Assembly (NCBI GenBank): GCA_016722945.1
Contig: JAEQMT010000038.1
Location: forward strand, 434,001 to 498,000
Reading direction: 5' to 3'
Source of the DNA: Desulfofustis sp. PB-SRB1
GTDB taxonomy: Bacteria > Desulfobacterota > Desulfobulbia > Desulfobulbales > Desulfocapsaceae
Length of the DNA: 64,000 bases
The notes below the pieces were generated by a model, which had not been told where the DNA came from, searched no databases, and worked only from the letters and a program-made list of their open reading frames with translations. The stretch's first letter is position 1. Every line of letters begins with the position of its first letter. The position numbers and the translations under genes were made by a program. Below are positions 38,158 through 49,434 of the stretch, in pieces.

Positions 38158-41100
38158 ATGTCTTTGTATAATCCACAGGATATTCACGATAATTGCGGTT
38201 TCGGTCTTATCGCCCATATGGATGGTGATGCCAGCCATCGGCTGGTGCGCACCGCAATCATCGCTCTGGACCGCATGGATCATCGCGGTGCAATTGGCGC
38301 CGACGGCAAGACCGGTGATGGCTGCGGGCTGCTTATGCGGAAACCGGACGGCTTCTTTCGTGCCGTCGCCGCCGATGCCGGATGGAATCTGGCCAGCAGA
38401 TACGGAGTCGGGATGGTATTCACCGGCCACGAATCACACCACATAGAAGCGGTAAAGAACGCCTTTGCCGCCGAATGCGCACGGGAAACAATGTCCATCG
38501 CCGGCTGGCGCGAGGTACCCATCAACCCAACGGTCCTTGGCGACATCGCGCGTAGCTGCCTGCCCAACATTGTTCAGATATTCATCAATGCCCCCTTTGG
38601 CTGGGGCCCACGTGATTTCGAGCGGCGGTTGTTCATGGTACGGCGCCGGGTGGAGAAACAGATCACCGCCGACCCAGATTTTTACGTCGCCTGTCTCTCC
38701 AACCTGATCACCGTCTACAAGGGGTTGTGCCGGCCCGGCGATCTGCCGCGCTTTTATCAGGATCTGGGTGATTTACGCATGCAGTCGGCCATCTGTCTGT
38801 TTCACCAGCGATTTTCCACCAACACCCTGCCGCGCTGGCCGCTGGCCCAGCCCTTTCGCTATCTTGCCCATAACGGCGAAATCAACACCATCTCCGGCAA
38901 CCGGAAGTGGGCCGCCAACCGTACCTACAAACTGCGCTCGCCGCTGCTGCCCGACCTGCAGGAGGCGGCACCATTCGTGCTGAGCAGCGGCTCTGACTCC
39001 GCCTCTCTGGACAACATGCTGGAGGCCTTTCTCGCCGGCGGTATGGATCTGTTTCGCGCCTTTCGGCTGCTCATCCCGCCGGCCTGGCAGAACCACCCGG
39101 AAATGGATGAGGATTTGCGTTCGTTTTACGATTTCAACTCCATGCACATGGAGCCATGGGACGGCCCCGCCGGCATCGTTATGAGTGATGGCCGTTTTGC
39201 CGCCTGTGGCCTGGATCGTAACGGACTGCGCCCGGCCCGCTACGTGATCACCCGTGATCGCCTCATCACCCTGGCCTCGGAAGTGGGTATCTGGGATTAC
39301 ACCCCCGATGAAGTGGTTGAAAAAGGCAGGGTCGGGCCCGGCGAACTGCTGGTGGTGGATACCGGCACCGGTAAGCTCTGGCGCTCATGGGAAATCGACA
39401 ACGAGCTCAAGTCCCGCCACCCCTATCGCAGCTGGCTGCAGCACAACTGCCGCTGCCTCATCCCCACCGAACAACTAGACGAGGAGAAGTCCGGCGCCCG
39501 GGCCTTGTCCGATGCGCAGTTACTTACCTATCGTAAACTTTTTGGCTATGCCCCGGACGAAGTGGATCAGGTCGTCAGGGTATTGGGGGAAACCGGGCGC
39601 GAGGCGGTGGCCTCCATGGGAGACGACAGTCCCATTGCGGTGCTTTCCAGCCAGCCCCGGCTGCTCTTTGATTATTTCCGTCAGCAGTTTGCTCAGGTCA
39701 CCAATCCGCCCATAGATCCGCTGCGAGAAAAACACGTCATGTCTCTGGCCACCTGCATCGGCCGGGAGCACAACGTATTTGACGAAACCATGGGCCATGC
39801 CAACCGAGTCCTGTTTCAGTCGCCGGTGCTGGTCTATAGTGATATCGAGCAACTCAAGCAGCTCGATGAAGAACATTACGGTCACGCCGTCTTTGATCTC
39901 AACTATGCGCCGGAAGAGGGACTGGCCGCGGCTATCGCCAGGTTAAAGCAGCAGAGCGTCGACGCCGTCCGAAACGGCACCGTGCTGGTTATCCTTTCTG
40001 ATCGCGCCATTGACCGGCAGCGCCTGCCGATTCCTTCGGCGCTGGCGGTGGGTGCGGTGCAGGCGGCACTTGCTGAAAACAATCTGCGCTGCGATGCCAA
40101 CATAATCATCGAGACCGCCGAGACCCGTGACCCACATCACTTCGCGGTGCTGCTGGGCCTCGGCGCCACCGCCGTTTATCCCTATCTGGCCTATGAGATG
40201 CTTGCCAAGATGGTGGATGACAAGACCATCAAACTGCCGCAACGCGAGGTGATGGTCAACTATCGGGCCGGCATCAACAAGGGGCTGCTCAAGATCCTCT
40301 CGAAGATGGGCATCTCCACCATCGCTTCCTATCGATGTGCCCAGTTGTTCGAAGCGGTGGGACTGGCCGAACCGGTTATCGAGTGCTGTTTCAGCGGTGT
40401 TGCCAGCCGCATGGGCGGGGCCGATTTCAACCATCTCGAACAAGCCGTCAAGAAACGGGCACGACTCGCCTGGCAACCGCACAAGCCACTCCGTCCACAG
40501 GGCTTGTTCAAGTATGTCCACGGCGGCGAGCGCCACGGATTCAACCCCGGTGTGGTCACTGCCCTGCAAAAGGCGGTGGCCGGCGGTCGCTGGGAAGATT
40601 ATCTGGATTTCACGGCCCAGGTGAATGAACGTGCCACCTTGAGCCTGCGTGATCTGTTTTCCCTCAATGCCCCCGATACCGGCATCGATCTAGCCGAGGT
40701 TGAACCGGAGGAAAAACTCTACCCCCGTTTTGACACCGCCGCCATGTCCATCGGCGCCTTGAGCCCGGAGGCGCACGAGGCGCTGGCCATCGCCATGAAC
40801 CGGCTGGGCGGCTTTTCCAACAGCGGTGAAGGTGGTGAGGATGAGGCGCGTTACCGCACCGAGAAAGTATCACGCATCAAGCAGGTTGCCTCCGGGCGCT
40901 TCGGGGTAACGACAAGTTATCTCATGAGTGCCGATGTAATCCAGATCAAGATCGCCCAGGGCGCCAAACCCGGCGAAGGCGGTCAGTTGCCGGGGTACAA
41001 GGTATCGTCGATGATCGCCGGGCTGCGCTATTGCCTGCCCGGGGTCACCCTGATTTCACCACCGCCGCACCACGACATCTATTCCATCGAGGATCTGGCG

Positions 41101-42615
41101 CAGCTGATTTTTGATCTCAAGCAGGTCAATCCCCGCGCCCTGATCTCGGTAAAGCTGGTGTCCGGTCCCGGGGTCGGGACCATTGCCGTGGGTGTTGCCA
41201 AGGGATATGCGGATATGATTACCATCTCAGGTCATGACGGCGGCACCGGCGCCAGCCCGCTTACCTCGGTACTCTACGCCGGCAGTCCGTGGGAACTGGG
41301 ACTGGCCGAGACCCATGCCGCCCTGGTGGAAAACGGGCTGCGCCATAAAATCCGGTTGCAAGTGGATGGTGGTCTGAAGACCGGTCTTGATATCGTCAAG
41401 GCTGCAATCCTCGGGGCCGAGAGCTTCGGCTTCGGCACCGCCCCGCTCATTGCCCTGGGCTGCAAATTCCTGCGCATCTGTCACCTCAACAACTGCGCCA
41501 CCGGGGTGGCCACCCAGGATGAGACACTGCGGCGGGATTACTACAACGGTCCGCCGGAACGGGCGATGAACTATTTCCGTTTTCTCGCCAAGGAGACCAG
41601 ATTGCTGATGGCCGGCCTGGGAGTCTCCACCATAACCGGTCTCGTCGGCCGAACTGATCTGCTGGCCATGAGTGATGCTCGCCCCGATGAACCCGATTTG
41701 CGACTGGCGCCGCTGCTTCACAGCCCGGAACCGCCGGCGGGCTCGGATCGGATCAACCGGCGGCGCAACGACCCGCATGATCCGGGCAGGCTCAATCTGG
41801 AGCTGGTTGAACGCTTCGCCAAAGCCGCTCTCAACCGGGCCGGCGGCATCGGCTCCTACCCCATCCGCAACACCGATCGCTCCGTGGGGGCACGGCTTGC
41901 CGGGCTGATCGCCGAGCATCACGGCAACAAGGCCATGGCCGACCATCCCATTACCATCAATTTCACCGGCACCGCCGGGCAGAGTTTCGGAGTATTCAAT
42001 GTCTCCGGGCTCAATCTCATTCTTACCGGCGATGCCAACGATTATGTGGGCAAAGGCATGGCCGGCGGTATGCTGGTGGTGCGCCCGCCGTACGGGGTCA
42101 GTTATCTGAGCCATGAGGCGGCGATCATCGGCAATACCTGTCTCTATGGGGCCACCGGTGGCCGTCTCTTTGCCGCCGGCACCGCCGGTGAGCGTTTCGC
42201 GGTACGTAATTCGGGGGCCAAGGCGGTGATCGAGGGCATCGGCGATAACGGTTGTGAATATATGACCGGCGGCGTCGTCACCATCCTGGGTCGTACCGGC
42301 ATCAATTTCGGAGCCGGGATGACCGGCGGATTTGCCTACGTCCTGGACGAGGATGAAAAGTTCTCCGTACGGGTCAACCAGGAGCTGGTGGAGGTGCTGC
42401 CGATGGCCGATTACGGCATGCTCAAGGAGCACCTGCGCGGCATTATCAGCGAGCATTACGAGCACACCGGCAGCAGCCGGGCGGAACAGATTCTTGAAGA
42501 TTTCGGCAGTTTCTGCAACCGCTTCAAACTGGTAAAACCGCGCGGCATGCAGGTTGAGGATCTGCTTGGCCGGCGCGGCCGTTCGGCTTCGGAGCTGCTT
42601 TTGACTACCCAGTAG
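38158..42615 (+). CDS. gltB: Glutamate synthase large subunit
   Basis: A 1485-residue iron-sulfur flavoprotein making glutamate from glutamine and 2-oxoglutarate. An N-terminal propeptide MSLYNPQDIHDN precedes Cys13 (CGFGLIAHMDG), the Ntn-type glutaminase nucleophile. The glutaminase domain continues with HQRFSTNTLPRWPLAQPFR, followed by the central domain, the FMN-binding barrel with GEGGEDEARYRTEK, KPGEGGQLPGYKV, SGHDGGTGASPLTS and the 3Fe-4S Cys cluster CKFLRICHLNNCATGVAT, and the C-terminal beta-helix (GGVVTILGRTGINFGAGMTG). Length is normal for the bacterial alpha subunit and no break is seen. gltD follows after 6 bases. Acts in the cytoplasm in ammonia assimilation. Confidence 0.97.
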   Translation: MSLYNPQDIHDNCGFGLIAHMDGDASHRLVRTAIIALDRMDHRGAIGADGKTGDGCGLLMRKPDGFFRAVAADAGWNLASRYGVGMVFTGHESHHIEAVKNAFAAECARETMSIAGWREVPINPTVLGDIARSCLPNIVQIFINAPFGWGPRDFERRLFMVRRRVEKQITADPDFYVACLSNLITVYKGLCRPGDLPRFYQDLGDLRMQSAICLFHQRFSTNTLPRWPLAQPFRYLAHNGEINTISGNRKWAANRTYKLRSPLLPDLQEAAPFVLSSGSDSASLDNMLEAFLAGGMDLFRAFRLLIPPAWQNHPEMDEDLRSFYDFNSMHMEPWDGPAGIVMSDGRFAACGLDRNGLRPARYVITRDRLITLASEVGIWDYTPDEVVEKGRVGPGELLVVDTGTGKLWRSWEIDNELKSRHPYRSWLQHNCRCLIPTEQLDEEKSGARALSDAQLLTYRKLFGYAPDEVDQVVRVLGETGREAVASMGDDSPIAVLSSQPRLLFDYFRQQFAQVTNPPIDPLREKHVMSLATCIGREHNVFDETMGHANRVLFQSPVLVYSDIEQLKQLDEEHYGHAVFDLNYAPEEGLAAAIARLKQQSVDAVRNGTVLVILSDRAIDRQRLPIPSALAVGAVQAALAENNLRCDANIIIETAETRDPHHFAVLLGLGATAVYPYLAYEMLAKMVDDKTIKLPQREVMVNYRAGINKGLLKILSKMGISTIASYRCAQLFEAVGLAEPVIECCFSGVASRMGGADFNHLEQAVKKRARLAWQPHKPLRPQGLFKYVHGGERHGFNPGVVTALQKAVAGGRWEDYLDFTAQVNERATLSLRDLFSLNAPDTGIDLAEVEPEEKLYPRFDTAAMSIGALSPEAHEALAIAMNRLGGFSNSGEGGEDEARYRTEKVSRIKQVASGRFGVTTSYLMSADVIQIKIAQGAKPGEGGQLPGYKVSSMIAGLRYCLPGVTLISPPPHHDIYSIEDLAQLIFDLKQVNPRALISVKLVSGPGVGTIAVGVAKGYADMITISGHDGGTGASPLTSVLYAGSPWELGLAETHAALVENGLRHKIRLQVDGGLKTGLDIVKAAILGAESFGFGTAPLIALGCKFLRICHLNNCATGVATQDETLRRDYYNGPPERAMNYFRFLAKETRLLMAGLGVSTITGLVGRTDLLAMSDARPDEPDLRLAPLLHSPEPPAGSDRINRRRNDPHDPGRLNLELVERFAKAALNRAGGIGSYPIRNTDRSVGARLAGLIAEHHGNKAMADHPITINFTGTAGQSFGVFNVSGLNLILTGDANDYVGKGMAGGMLVVRPPYGVSYLSHEAAIIGNTCLYGATGGRLFAAGTAGERFAVRNSGAKAVIEGIGDNGCEYMTGGVVTILGRTGINFGAGMTGGFAYVLDEDEKFSVRVNQELVEVLPMADYGMLKEHLRGIISEHYEHTGSSRAEQILEDFGSFCNRFKLVKPRGMQVEDLLGRRGRSASELLLTTQ

Positions 42616-44037
<1,422 letters not shown>

Positions 44038-44044
44038 CGAAAAA

Positions 44045-44081
44045 GAAAGCCGCATCATACCAACGGCATGCTGCGGCTTTC
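44045..44081. terminator. Hairpin terminator between gltD and the Cys-rich gene
   Basis: GAAAGCCGCA (44045-44054) pairs with TGCGGCTTTC (44072-44081). Read on the minus strand it is followed by TTTT, so it best ends the convergent Cys-rich gene. On the plus strand the U-run is short, so it is a weaker stop for gltBD. Confidence 0.65.
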
Positions 44082-44109
44082 CGAATGGTTGAGCTAAAAC
44101 GCAGCCTCT

Positions 44110-44271
44110 CTATCTTTTTTTCATCTCCTGACCACAGCACTGCAACGGAACCGTGCAGGTGTTGCTGTCGCTTCCCGGCGTGCAGGTGCAGGCTTTGGCC
44201 ACCGAGAGTTCCAGGCCACAGACGTCACAATAAAAAATATCCCCTTCCTTCATGTCGCAGCAGTCAGCCAT
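44110..44271 (-). CDS. Desulforedoxin-like Cys-rich metal-binding peptide
   Basis: 53 residues starting MADCCDMKEGDIFYCDVCGL and ending VPLQCCGQEMKKR. The order K-E-G-D-x-[FY]-x-C-x-x-C-G ... L-x-C-C-G-x-x-M is that of desulforedoxin or the desulfoferrodoxin N-terminal rubredoxin-like iron site (C-x2-C and CC). An insert (ACTCTPGSDSNTC) adds three further cysteines, which is odd. GGAG lies before ATG 44271; an upstream in-frame extension has no homology. It may hold an iron or zinc ion in oxidative-stress defence. Convergent with gltD. Confidence 0.7.
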   Translation of the reverse strand: MADCCDMKEGDIFYCDVCGLELSVAKACTCTPGSDSNTCTVPLQCCGQEMKKR

Positions 44272-44540
44272 CTTGTTCTCCTTGTTTAATTTGTCAGCAC
44301 TGCTATGTATGCAAGCAGTCGTGCATAACCTATCCACTTGAATATTGGCGCGGGCAATGGCGCCCGGGTGCATATTTGTACGCTGTTCGTGATTTTCTGT
44401 CAAGCTTCGCGAAATTCGACAGCCGGGAGTTCAACAGAATAAAAATCGGTGCGACTGATGAACTATAGCCTTGTAACCGGCCGTAAAACAATCATCCGCC
44501 GACATGTTTAGCTCAATGCTCACCCACGGAGGAACCACAC

Positions 44541-44886
44541 ATGGCATATATCGATGGATTTGTCGCCGCGGTACCCACAAACAATAAAGAGGCGTATATC
44601 GCCCACGTCAATGAAGCCGCTGTCTTCTTGAAAAAATATGGCGCTGATAGACTCGTTGAGTGCTGGGGCGATGACATACAAGAGGGCTCCCACCTCTTTT
44701 CCGCGGGCAGTGCAGTGCACCGACGAGGAAACCGTAGTCCTGTCCTGGGTGATGTGGCCATCGAAAAAAGCATGGGATAGAGGAATGAAAGGGCTTTTTG
44801 AAGACCCTGAGGTACCAGCGATGGAGATGCCCTTTGACACGAGTCGGTTGATATATGGTGGTTTTGAAATAATACTTGATGAGTAG
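44541..44886 (+). pseudogene. DUF1428-family protein gene with a one-base frameshift
   Basis: Starts MAYIDGFVAAVPTNNKEAYI (GGAGG upstream) and runs to VECWGDDIQEG in one frame. The rest, TSFPRAVQCTDEETVVLSWV ... MPFDTSRLIYGGFEIILDE, is in another frame. The two parts together give the whole of a DUF1428 protein (about 115 residues, ferredoxin-like fold, unknown function). The shift lies at about 44680-44695. A sequencing slip and real decay cannot be told apart here; both halves are well conserved, favouring a recent event or error. Confidence 0.8.
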
Positions 44887-44935
44887 GCGTACCGGAGCAA
44901 ACACACTCAAGCGGGTAGCGTCTGGAACAAAACCC

Positions 44936-45649
44936 ATGAATAATCCTATTTTTTTCATCCTGCCGATTTTCTGTCTGCTCTGTATCTGCCGCACCGCGCT
45001 AGCCAATGAGTGCGTAATCTTACTGCACGGGCTGGCGCGGACTGAAAAGTCTATGAACAAGATGGCGGACGCCTTGACGGAGGAAGGGTACAGCGTTGTC
45101 AATTTTTCCTACCCATCACGTAAACATACCATCGAAACCCTTGCCGAACGCTATATCCCGCGGGCCTTGGCACGATGCGGCGAGCATGAAACGGTGAGCT
45201 TTGTCACCCATTCACTGGGCGGTATCGTCCTCAGGCAATACCAGCAGACCCGGGAGATTGAACATCTGCATCGGGTGGTCATGCTGGGGCCGCCCAACAG
45301 GGGCAGTCAGGTGGTGGACGCCATGCGCGATGTGCCGGGATTTAAGCTCTTGAACGGGCCGGCCGGTCTTCAACTCGGCACCGGGCCCGACAGCGTTCCC
45401 CTCGCACTGGGTCCAGCCCAAGGGGAAGTTGGGGTGATCGCCGGTTCCAGATCGATCAACCTCATTCTTTCACTCTACCTACCCAATCCCGATGACGGCA
45501 AGGTCTCGGTGGAGAACACCAAATTTGATGGGATTGCCGACCATCTGATTGTACACGTCTCGCACCCGTTTCTGATGAAAGACAAAGAGGTCATCAGGCA
45601 GACAATCTATTTTCTGGCCAACGGAGGTTTTGATCACAGCGCAGCGTGA
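44936..45649 (+). CDS. Secreted alpha/beta-hydrolase (lipase/esterase-like)
   Basis: 237 residues with a signal peptide (MNNPIFFILPIFCLLCICRT then ALANE). CVILLHGLARTEKSM forms the oxyanion-loop region, FVTHSLGGIVLRQY the nucleophile elbow (Ser in THSLGG, about residue 90), VVMLGPPNRGSQVVD a typical PGAP1/DUF676-type motif, and HLIVHVSHPFLMKD probably supplies the catalytic His. The likely substrate is a lipid or ester outside the cytoplasm; it cannot be defined. The start at 44936 is preferred for the signal peptide; an upstream frame adds 20 unconserved residues overlapping the DUF1428 gene. Confidence 0.82.
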   Translation: MNNPIFFILPIFCLLCICRTALANECVILLHGLARTEKSMNKMADALTEEGYSVVNFSYPSRKHTIETLAERYIPRALARCGEHETVSFVTHSLGGIVLRQYQQTREIEHLHRVVMLGPPNRGSQVVDAMRDVPGFKLLNGPAGLQLGTGPDSVPLALGPAQGEVGVIAGSRSINLILSLYLPNPDDGKVSVENTKFDGIADHLIVHVSHPFLMKDKEVIRQTIYFLANGGFDHSAA

Positions 45650-45739
45650 CGGGTGCGGCAAAGCACTTGGTAGACGATGAGACCCTACTCCGGCTGATCT
45701 GCTCTAACAAAGCCGGTATTAGGTCTTGGAGTCATTCCA

Positions 45740-46399
45740 TCATTGGTGGTTGATAACGATGGTGCGTCCGTAGAAATCGTTAATGGAAACTTCCACCGCA
45801 TCAAAGGTGCGGGTAATAATTTCATCGCCGATTTTGGTGCGTACCTCCGCCCGTTTTATGTTTTCGGCCCGGCGTGATTTCTTTTCGTTATCGGTGAGCA
45901 TTGTTTTTATTTCTTCGAGCAGCAGTGTTTTCTGGCCTTCGCTGGTGGCGTTCTGTGCATAAATCTCGGTGAGTTGCTCCAGTTTAAAGAGACGCTGGAT
46001 GGAGCCGATTATATAAAACGTTTCGGCGCCCGGCGGCGGCACAAAGGAAAAATAACCTTCACCGGGAGGAATAAAATTTGGCCCACGGGTAAATCCATAG
46101 CTGTAATAACCCTCCGCCGGCGGATACATGGGCAGCAGTTCACCACTTGAGTCATATAGAAACACATAAACATGAGCGTTTGATAAGTGCTCCACGTAGA
46201 ACTGCATGGGGGTTCCAGTCCGCACCACCGGGCTCGAGACTACGGCTAGCGCCTCGATAGCGGCCCCCGGCTCGGGTTCCACCAGAATCGCCCAGCGAAA
46301 GACCATTTTTTCGGCATGAACCGGCGCTACCGGGAGTACCACACTCGCCACAATAAAGACCAGCGTCACTAGCCAACCACGCAAGGTTTTACTCATCAT
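45740..46399 (-). CDS. DUF4384-domain exported protein
   Basis: About 219 residues. The signal peptide (LRGWLVTLVFIVASVVLPVA then PVHAEK) is followed by a DUF4384 domain: PMQFYVEHLSNAHVYVFLYD, ELLPMYPPAEGYYSYGFTRG and a C-terminal charged helical region (TDNEKKSRRAENIKRAEVRT). The domain occurs in secreted or periplasmic proteins, often with kinases or secretion machinery, and its function is poorly known. The first frame codon is TTG (46408); the ATG at 46399 is preferred. It is the last gene of a long minus-strand run, 24 bases after the UspA gene. Confidence 0.75.
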   Translation of the reverse strand: MMSKTLRGWLVTLVFIVASVVLPVAPVHAEKMVFRWAILVEPEPGAAIEALAVVSSPVVRTGTPMQFYVEHLSNAHVYVFLYDSSGELLPMYPPAEGYYSYGFTRGPNFIPPGEGYFSFVPPPGAETFYIIGSIQRLFKLEQLTEIYAQNATSEGQKTLLLEEIKTMLTDNEKKSRRAENIKRAEVRTKIGDEIITRTFDAVEVSINDFYGRTIVINHQ

Positions 46400-46423
46400 C
46401 TCGCCCAATTGTTCTACCCATTC

Positions 46424-47413
46424 TTAACTTGCCAGCACCAGGGTGCGTTCCCGGCAACTCTGTATGATGTCGAGGCACACTGAGCCGAGAAAGGTCTGAG
46501 CCAGTCGGGATCGATCTCTTCGCCCGATGAATATGGAGGTCGCCTGGCAGGCCAGCGCCTCCTCGGCCAGTACCGTTCCGGGGCGACCGAAATGAATGAC
46601 CGCGGTGATTTTCCCAGACGGGATGCCCATGTCGATCAACCGGTTGCCCGCCTCCTCCAATGCCTTCTGGCCGGCCACGCTGGTCTGCATGCAACTTTTA
46701 CCATCCTCCTCGTAATAACAGGATTGATCCAGTACATGCACCAGGTTTAGGGTGTCAATGGCATCGAGGTTTTTACTGAGCAGGGTGCCCGCCTCGATAA
46801 CCGCGTTCCTGCTGGCGGAAGAATCATCCACCCCAATGAGGCAGCGGGCGAACATATCATCATCGGCCCGACGATCGCCGGCCAGATAAAAGGTGGAACC
46901 GGCGTAGCGATGCAGCAATCCGGCGGTGACACTGCCGGTCAGTTTTCCGCCGCGCTCAGCTTCATTCTGCCGACTCATCACTACCGTTGAAAAGCTGCCC
47001 TCCCGGCACACTTCACCGATCACCTTAATGGGGTCGCCATGCTCAATGATGGTGGCCGCCTGCTCGATACCGCTGGTTTTGTGAAGCAGCACCCCTGCCT
47101 GACGCATTAAAGGTTTCACTACGTTTTCTTCATGGCGGCGCCGCAGCTGTTTCATCTGCTCGGTATCGGGCAGATCACCTCTGTCGACGCTGATTCCCTC
47201 CATATAGTCACGTAGATAGGATCCCGACACCACATGCAAAAGGGCAACCTTCTTTCTTTCCACCGCCATGGCACGAATCAAAACTTCGGCCAGCGGCAGG
47301 GTGCGCTCAAAAGCGGCCAGCGAGTCCACCGGCAACAGCAGTCGGCTTAACTGCTCTGAGCCGGAACCCGCTTGTCCTGAATTTGTCTCTATAGTCATAT
47401 CTTTTGCAATCAT
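46424..47413 (-). CDS. Tandem-domain universal stress protein
   Basis: 329 residues with two UspA domains. Domain 1 (about 20-175) has LSRLLLPVDSLAAFERTLPL and STVVMSRQNEAERGGKLTGS. Domain 2 (about 190-325) has CLIGVDDSSASRNAVIEAGT and the end SIFIGRRDRSRLAQTFLGSV, a variant of the ATP-binding G-x2-G-x9-GS motif. The ATG overlaps the ABC ATPase stop (ATGA), showing co-transcription with the nucleoside-type transporter. Probably an adenine-nucleotide-binding stress protein; its location in this operon hints at a link to nucleobase uptake. Confidence 0.88.
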   Translation of the reverse strand: MIAKDMTIETNSGQAGSGSEQLSRLLLPVDSLAAFERTLPLAEVLIRAMAVERKKVALLHVVSGSYLRDYMEGISVDRGDLPDTEQMKQLRRRHEENVVKPLMRQAGVLLHKTSGIEQAATIIEHGDPIKVIGEVCREGSFSTVVMSRQNEAERGGKLTGSVTAGLLHRYAGSTFYLAGDRRADDDMFARCLIGVDDSSASRNAVIEAGTLLSKNLDAIDTLNLVHVLDQSCYYEEDGKSCMQTSVAGQKALEEAGNRLIDMGIPSGKITAVIHFGRPGTVLAEEALACQATSIFIGRRDRSRLAQTFLGSVCLDIIQSCRERTLVLAS

Positions 47414-48933
47414 GCGGTGGCCATCCTGGTCAGCTCGTCTGATTTGGGTGGCCAGAGTCCCGCCATCATCTGAGGAATCTGTTCTACCTTATAATCATCA
47501 TGACGGCTGAAGGTGTCCACCACCAGGCCACCATACATCACCGCAACCCGGTCAGCCAGGCTCAGGGCCTCGCCGAGATCGCTGGTTATCAGCAGGATTC
47601 CGGCCTGTTCACGGGCCATAAGCAGCAGCTTCCACACTTCTTCGATAGCACCAATGTCAAGCCCCTGGGTAGGCTGTTCAGCGACGATGAGCAGCGGTTT
47701 CCGGTAGAACTCCCGGCTCAGCACCATTTTCTGCAGGTTCCCGCCGGAAAGCTGCCACGCCTGGGCCTGGGGATCCGGTGGCGTTACGCCAAATTCCTCC
47801 AGCAGACCACTGATAGTGCGGCGGGCCCGCTGTTTCAGTAAAAAGGGACCGGAACAGAAATCAAAACGGGTGGTCAGTAAAAAGTTGTCAAGCAAATCAA
47901 GCTCCTGACAACTTGCCAGCCCCTGCCGATCCTCGGAAATATAGCTGAGGATATTGTCCTGGCAATACCTGGAGAAAAACTCACGCCATGGCTTGCCGAA
48001 CAGTTCAAGATCACCCGAATCCGGCCTGCGCAGTCCGCATATGGCCTCGATCAGCGGTTTCTGGCCATTGCCGGCAACCCCGACGATGGCAACGATTTCT
48101 CCCTGGCGCACCTGCAGGTCGACATTACGTGCAACATCGGCACTCAACCCGCTGGCCCTGAGGAGCAGCTGTCTGGTCGGCATCGGTTGCCGCTCAACGG
48201 TAAGCAGTACCTCGCGGCCCACCATCAAAGAGGCAAGCTCAGCGGTTGAACTCACCTGTAGCGCCGGCCGCACATCGACGATCCGGCCGCGCCGCAACAC
48301 GGCGATATCATCGGCTATGGCCATCACCTCGTCCAGTTTGTGAGAGATAAAGACAATGGCCTTTCCTGCTTTTTTGAGCATGCCGATGGTGGTAAACAAC
48401 CCCTCAACCTCCAGCGGGGTCAACACCGCGGTGGGCTCATCAAAGATCAACACATCAGCATCACGGCTGAGCAGTTTGAGAATCTCTACCTGCTGTTTTT
48501 CGCCCATGGAGAGATCCGCTATACGTGCCGCCGGGTTAATGTCCATTGCATATGCTTCAGCCAGTTCCCGTACCCGTTTCTCCAGGGTGCGACGACGGTG
48601 AAACAAAGGCGCCCGGTGTCCCAGGAAGATGTTCTCCGCCACACTCATGGCCGCCACCAGGGTAAAATGCTGGTACACCATACCGATACCGGCCTCGATG
48701 GCCTTGTCGGTGGATGAAATGTTGAGCGGTTTCTCGTGTAGATAGATGACGCCCTCATCGGGCTGTAGCTGACCTGCCAGAATGGACATCAGGGTGGATT
48801 TACCGGCGCCGTTTTCACCCAACAGGGCCAGCACCCTTCCCTGGTGCAGACTCAGGGAAATATCTCCGTTGGCCTTGAGCTCGGCGAAGGATTTGCTGAT
48901 TCCTTCGAGCCGGATGATCGGCGCCCCGTCCAT
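47410..48933 (-). CDS. Nucleoside/simple-sugar ABC transporter, double ATPase
   Basis: About 507 residues with two ABC modules, as in RbsA/NupA-type transporters. Module 1: GENGAGKST, LSMGEKQQVEILKLL, VLIFDEPTAVL. Module 2: GVAGNGQKPLIEAICGL (a degenerate Walker A, usual in this family), LSGGNLQKMVLSREF, LLIVAEQPTQGLD. With the two permeases and BmpA-like binding protein upstream it forms a purine-nucleoside type importer. The ATG at 48933 follows the gpt stop directly; an ATG 13 codons earlier overlaps gpt. Ends 4 bases into the UspA gene. Confidence 0.9.
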   Translation of the reverse strand: MDGAPIIRLEGISKSFAELKANGDISLSLHQGRVLALLGENGAGKSTLMSILAGQLQPDEGVIYLHEKPLNISSTDKAIEAGIGMVYQHFTLVAAMSVAENIFLGHRAPLFHRRRTLEKRVRELAEAYAMDINPAARIADLSMGEKQQVEILKLLSRDADVLIFDEPTAVLTPLEVEGLFTTIGMLKKAGKAIVFISHKLDEVMAIADDIAVLRRGRIVDVRPALQVSSTAELASLMVGREVLLTVERQPMPTRQLLLRASGLSADVARNVDLQVRQGEIVAIVGVAGNGQKPLIEAICGLRRPDSGDLELFGKPWREFFSRYCQDNILSYISEDRQGLASCQELDLLDNFLLTTRFDFCSGPFLLKQRARRTISGLLEEFGVTPPDPQAQAWQLSGGNLQKMVLSREFYRKPLLIVAEQPTQGLDIGAIEEVWKLLLMAREQAGILLITSDLGEALSLADRVAVMYGGLVVDTFSRHDDYKVEQIPQMMAGLWPPKSDELTRMATA

Positions 48934-48937
48934 CGAC

Positions 48938-49417
48938 TCAGCTTCGCTGTGGATCAGCCAGAGGTTGGACAAATTGTGACTCGGTATCCCATGGAAAGAG
49001 AATCCAGGTATCCTGGCTTACCTCGGTGATGAAGGTATCCACCAGGGGGCGGCCGGCAGGTTTGGCGTAGACGGTGGCAAAATGGGCCTTGCTCACCGTC
49101 TCCCGTACCAGTGACGCGGTGCGACCGGTATCCACCAGATCATCGATGAGCAGCCACCCCTCACCATCGCCGGAAAACCCCTTGATGACCTCAGCTTCTG
49201 ATTTCTTGTCCTGCCAGTCGTAGCTGGATATGCAGATGGTCTCAACCAGATGAATGCCCAGCTCGCGGGCAACCACCGCGGCCGGGACCAGGCCGCCACG
49301 GGTAATGGCGATGATGCCGGTAAAGTAGTGCATATCCAAGAGCCGCCAGGCCAGGGCCTTGGAGTCGCGATGCATCTGTTCCCAGGAAACGGGATAGGTG
49401 CGGCGATAATCATTCAT
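48938..49417 (-). CDS. gpt: Xanthine-guanine phosphoribosyltransferase
   Basis: A 159-residue purine salvage enzyme converting guanine or xanthine plus PRPP to the nucleotide. It has the E. coli Gpt-like start [40 protein letters not shown], the PRPP loop [20 protein letters not shown] and WILFPWDTE near the end. Full length. The gene is embedded between permease and ATPase genes of the nucleoside-type transporter, 17 bases after the first, so uptake and salvage are made together. This supports purine bases or nucleosides as the cargo. Confidence 0.95.
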   Translation of the reverse strand: MNDYRRTYPVSWEQMHRDSKALAWRLLDMHYFTGIIAITRGGLVPAAVVARELGIHLVETICISSYDWQDKKSEAEVIKGFSGDGEGWLLIDDLVDTGRTASLVRETVSKAHFATVYAKPAGRPLVDTFITEVSQDTWILFPWDTESQFVQPLADPQRS

Positions 49418-49434
49418 ACCTCTCTCCTTATCGA

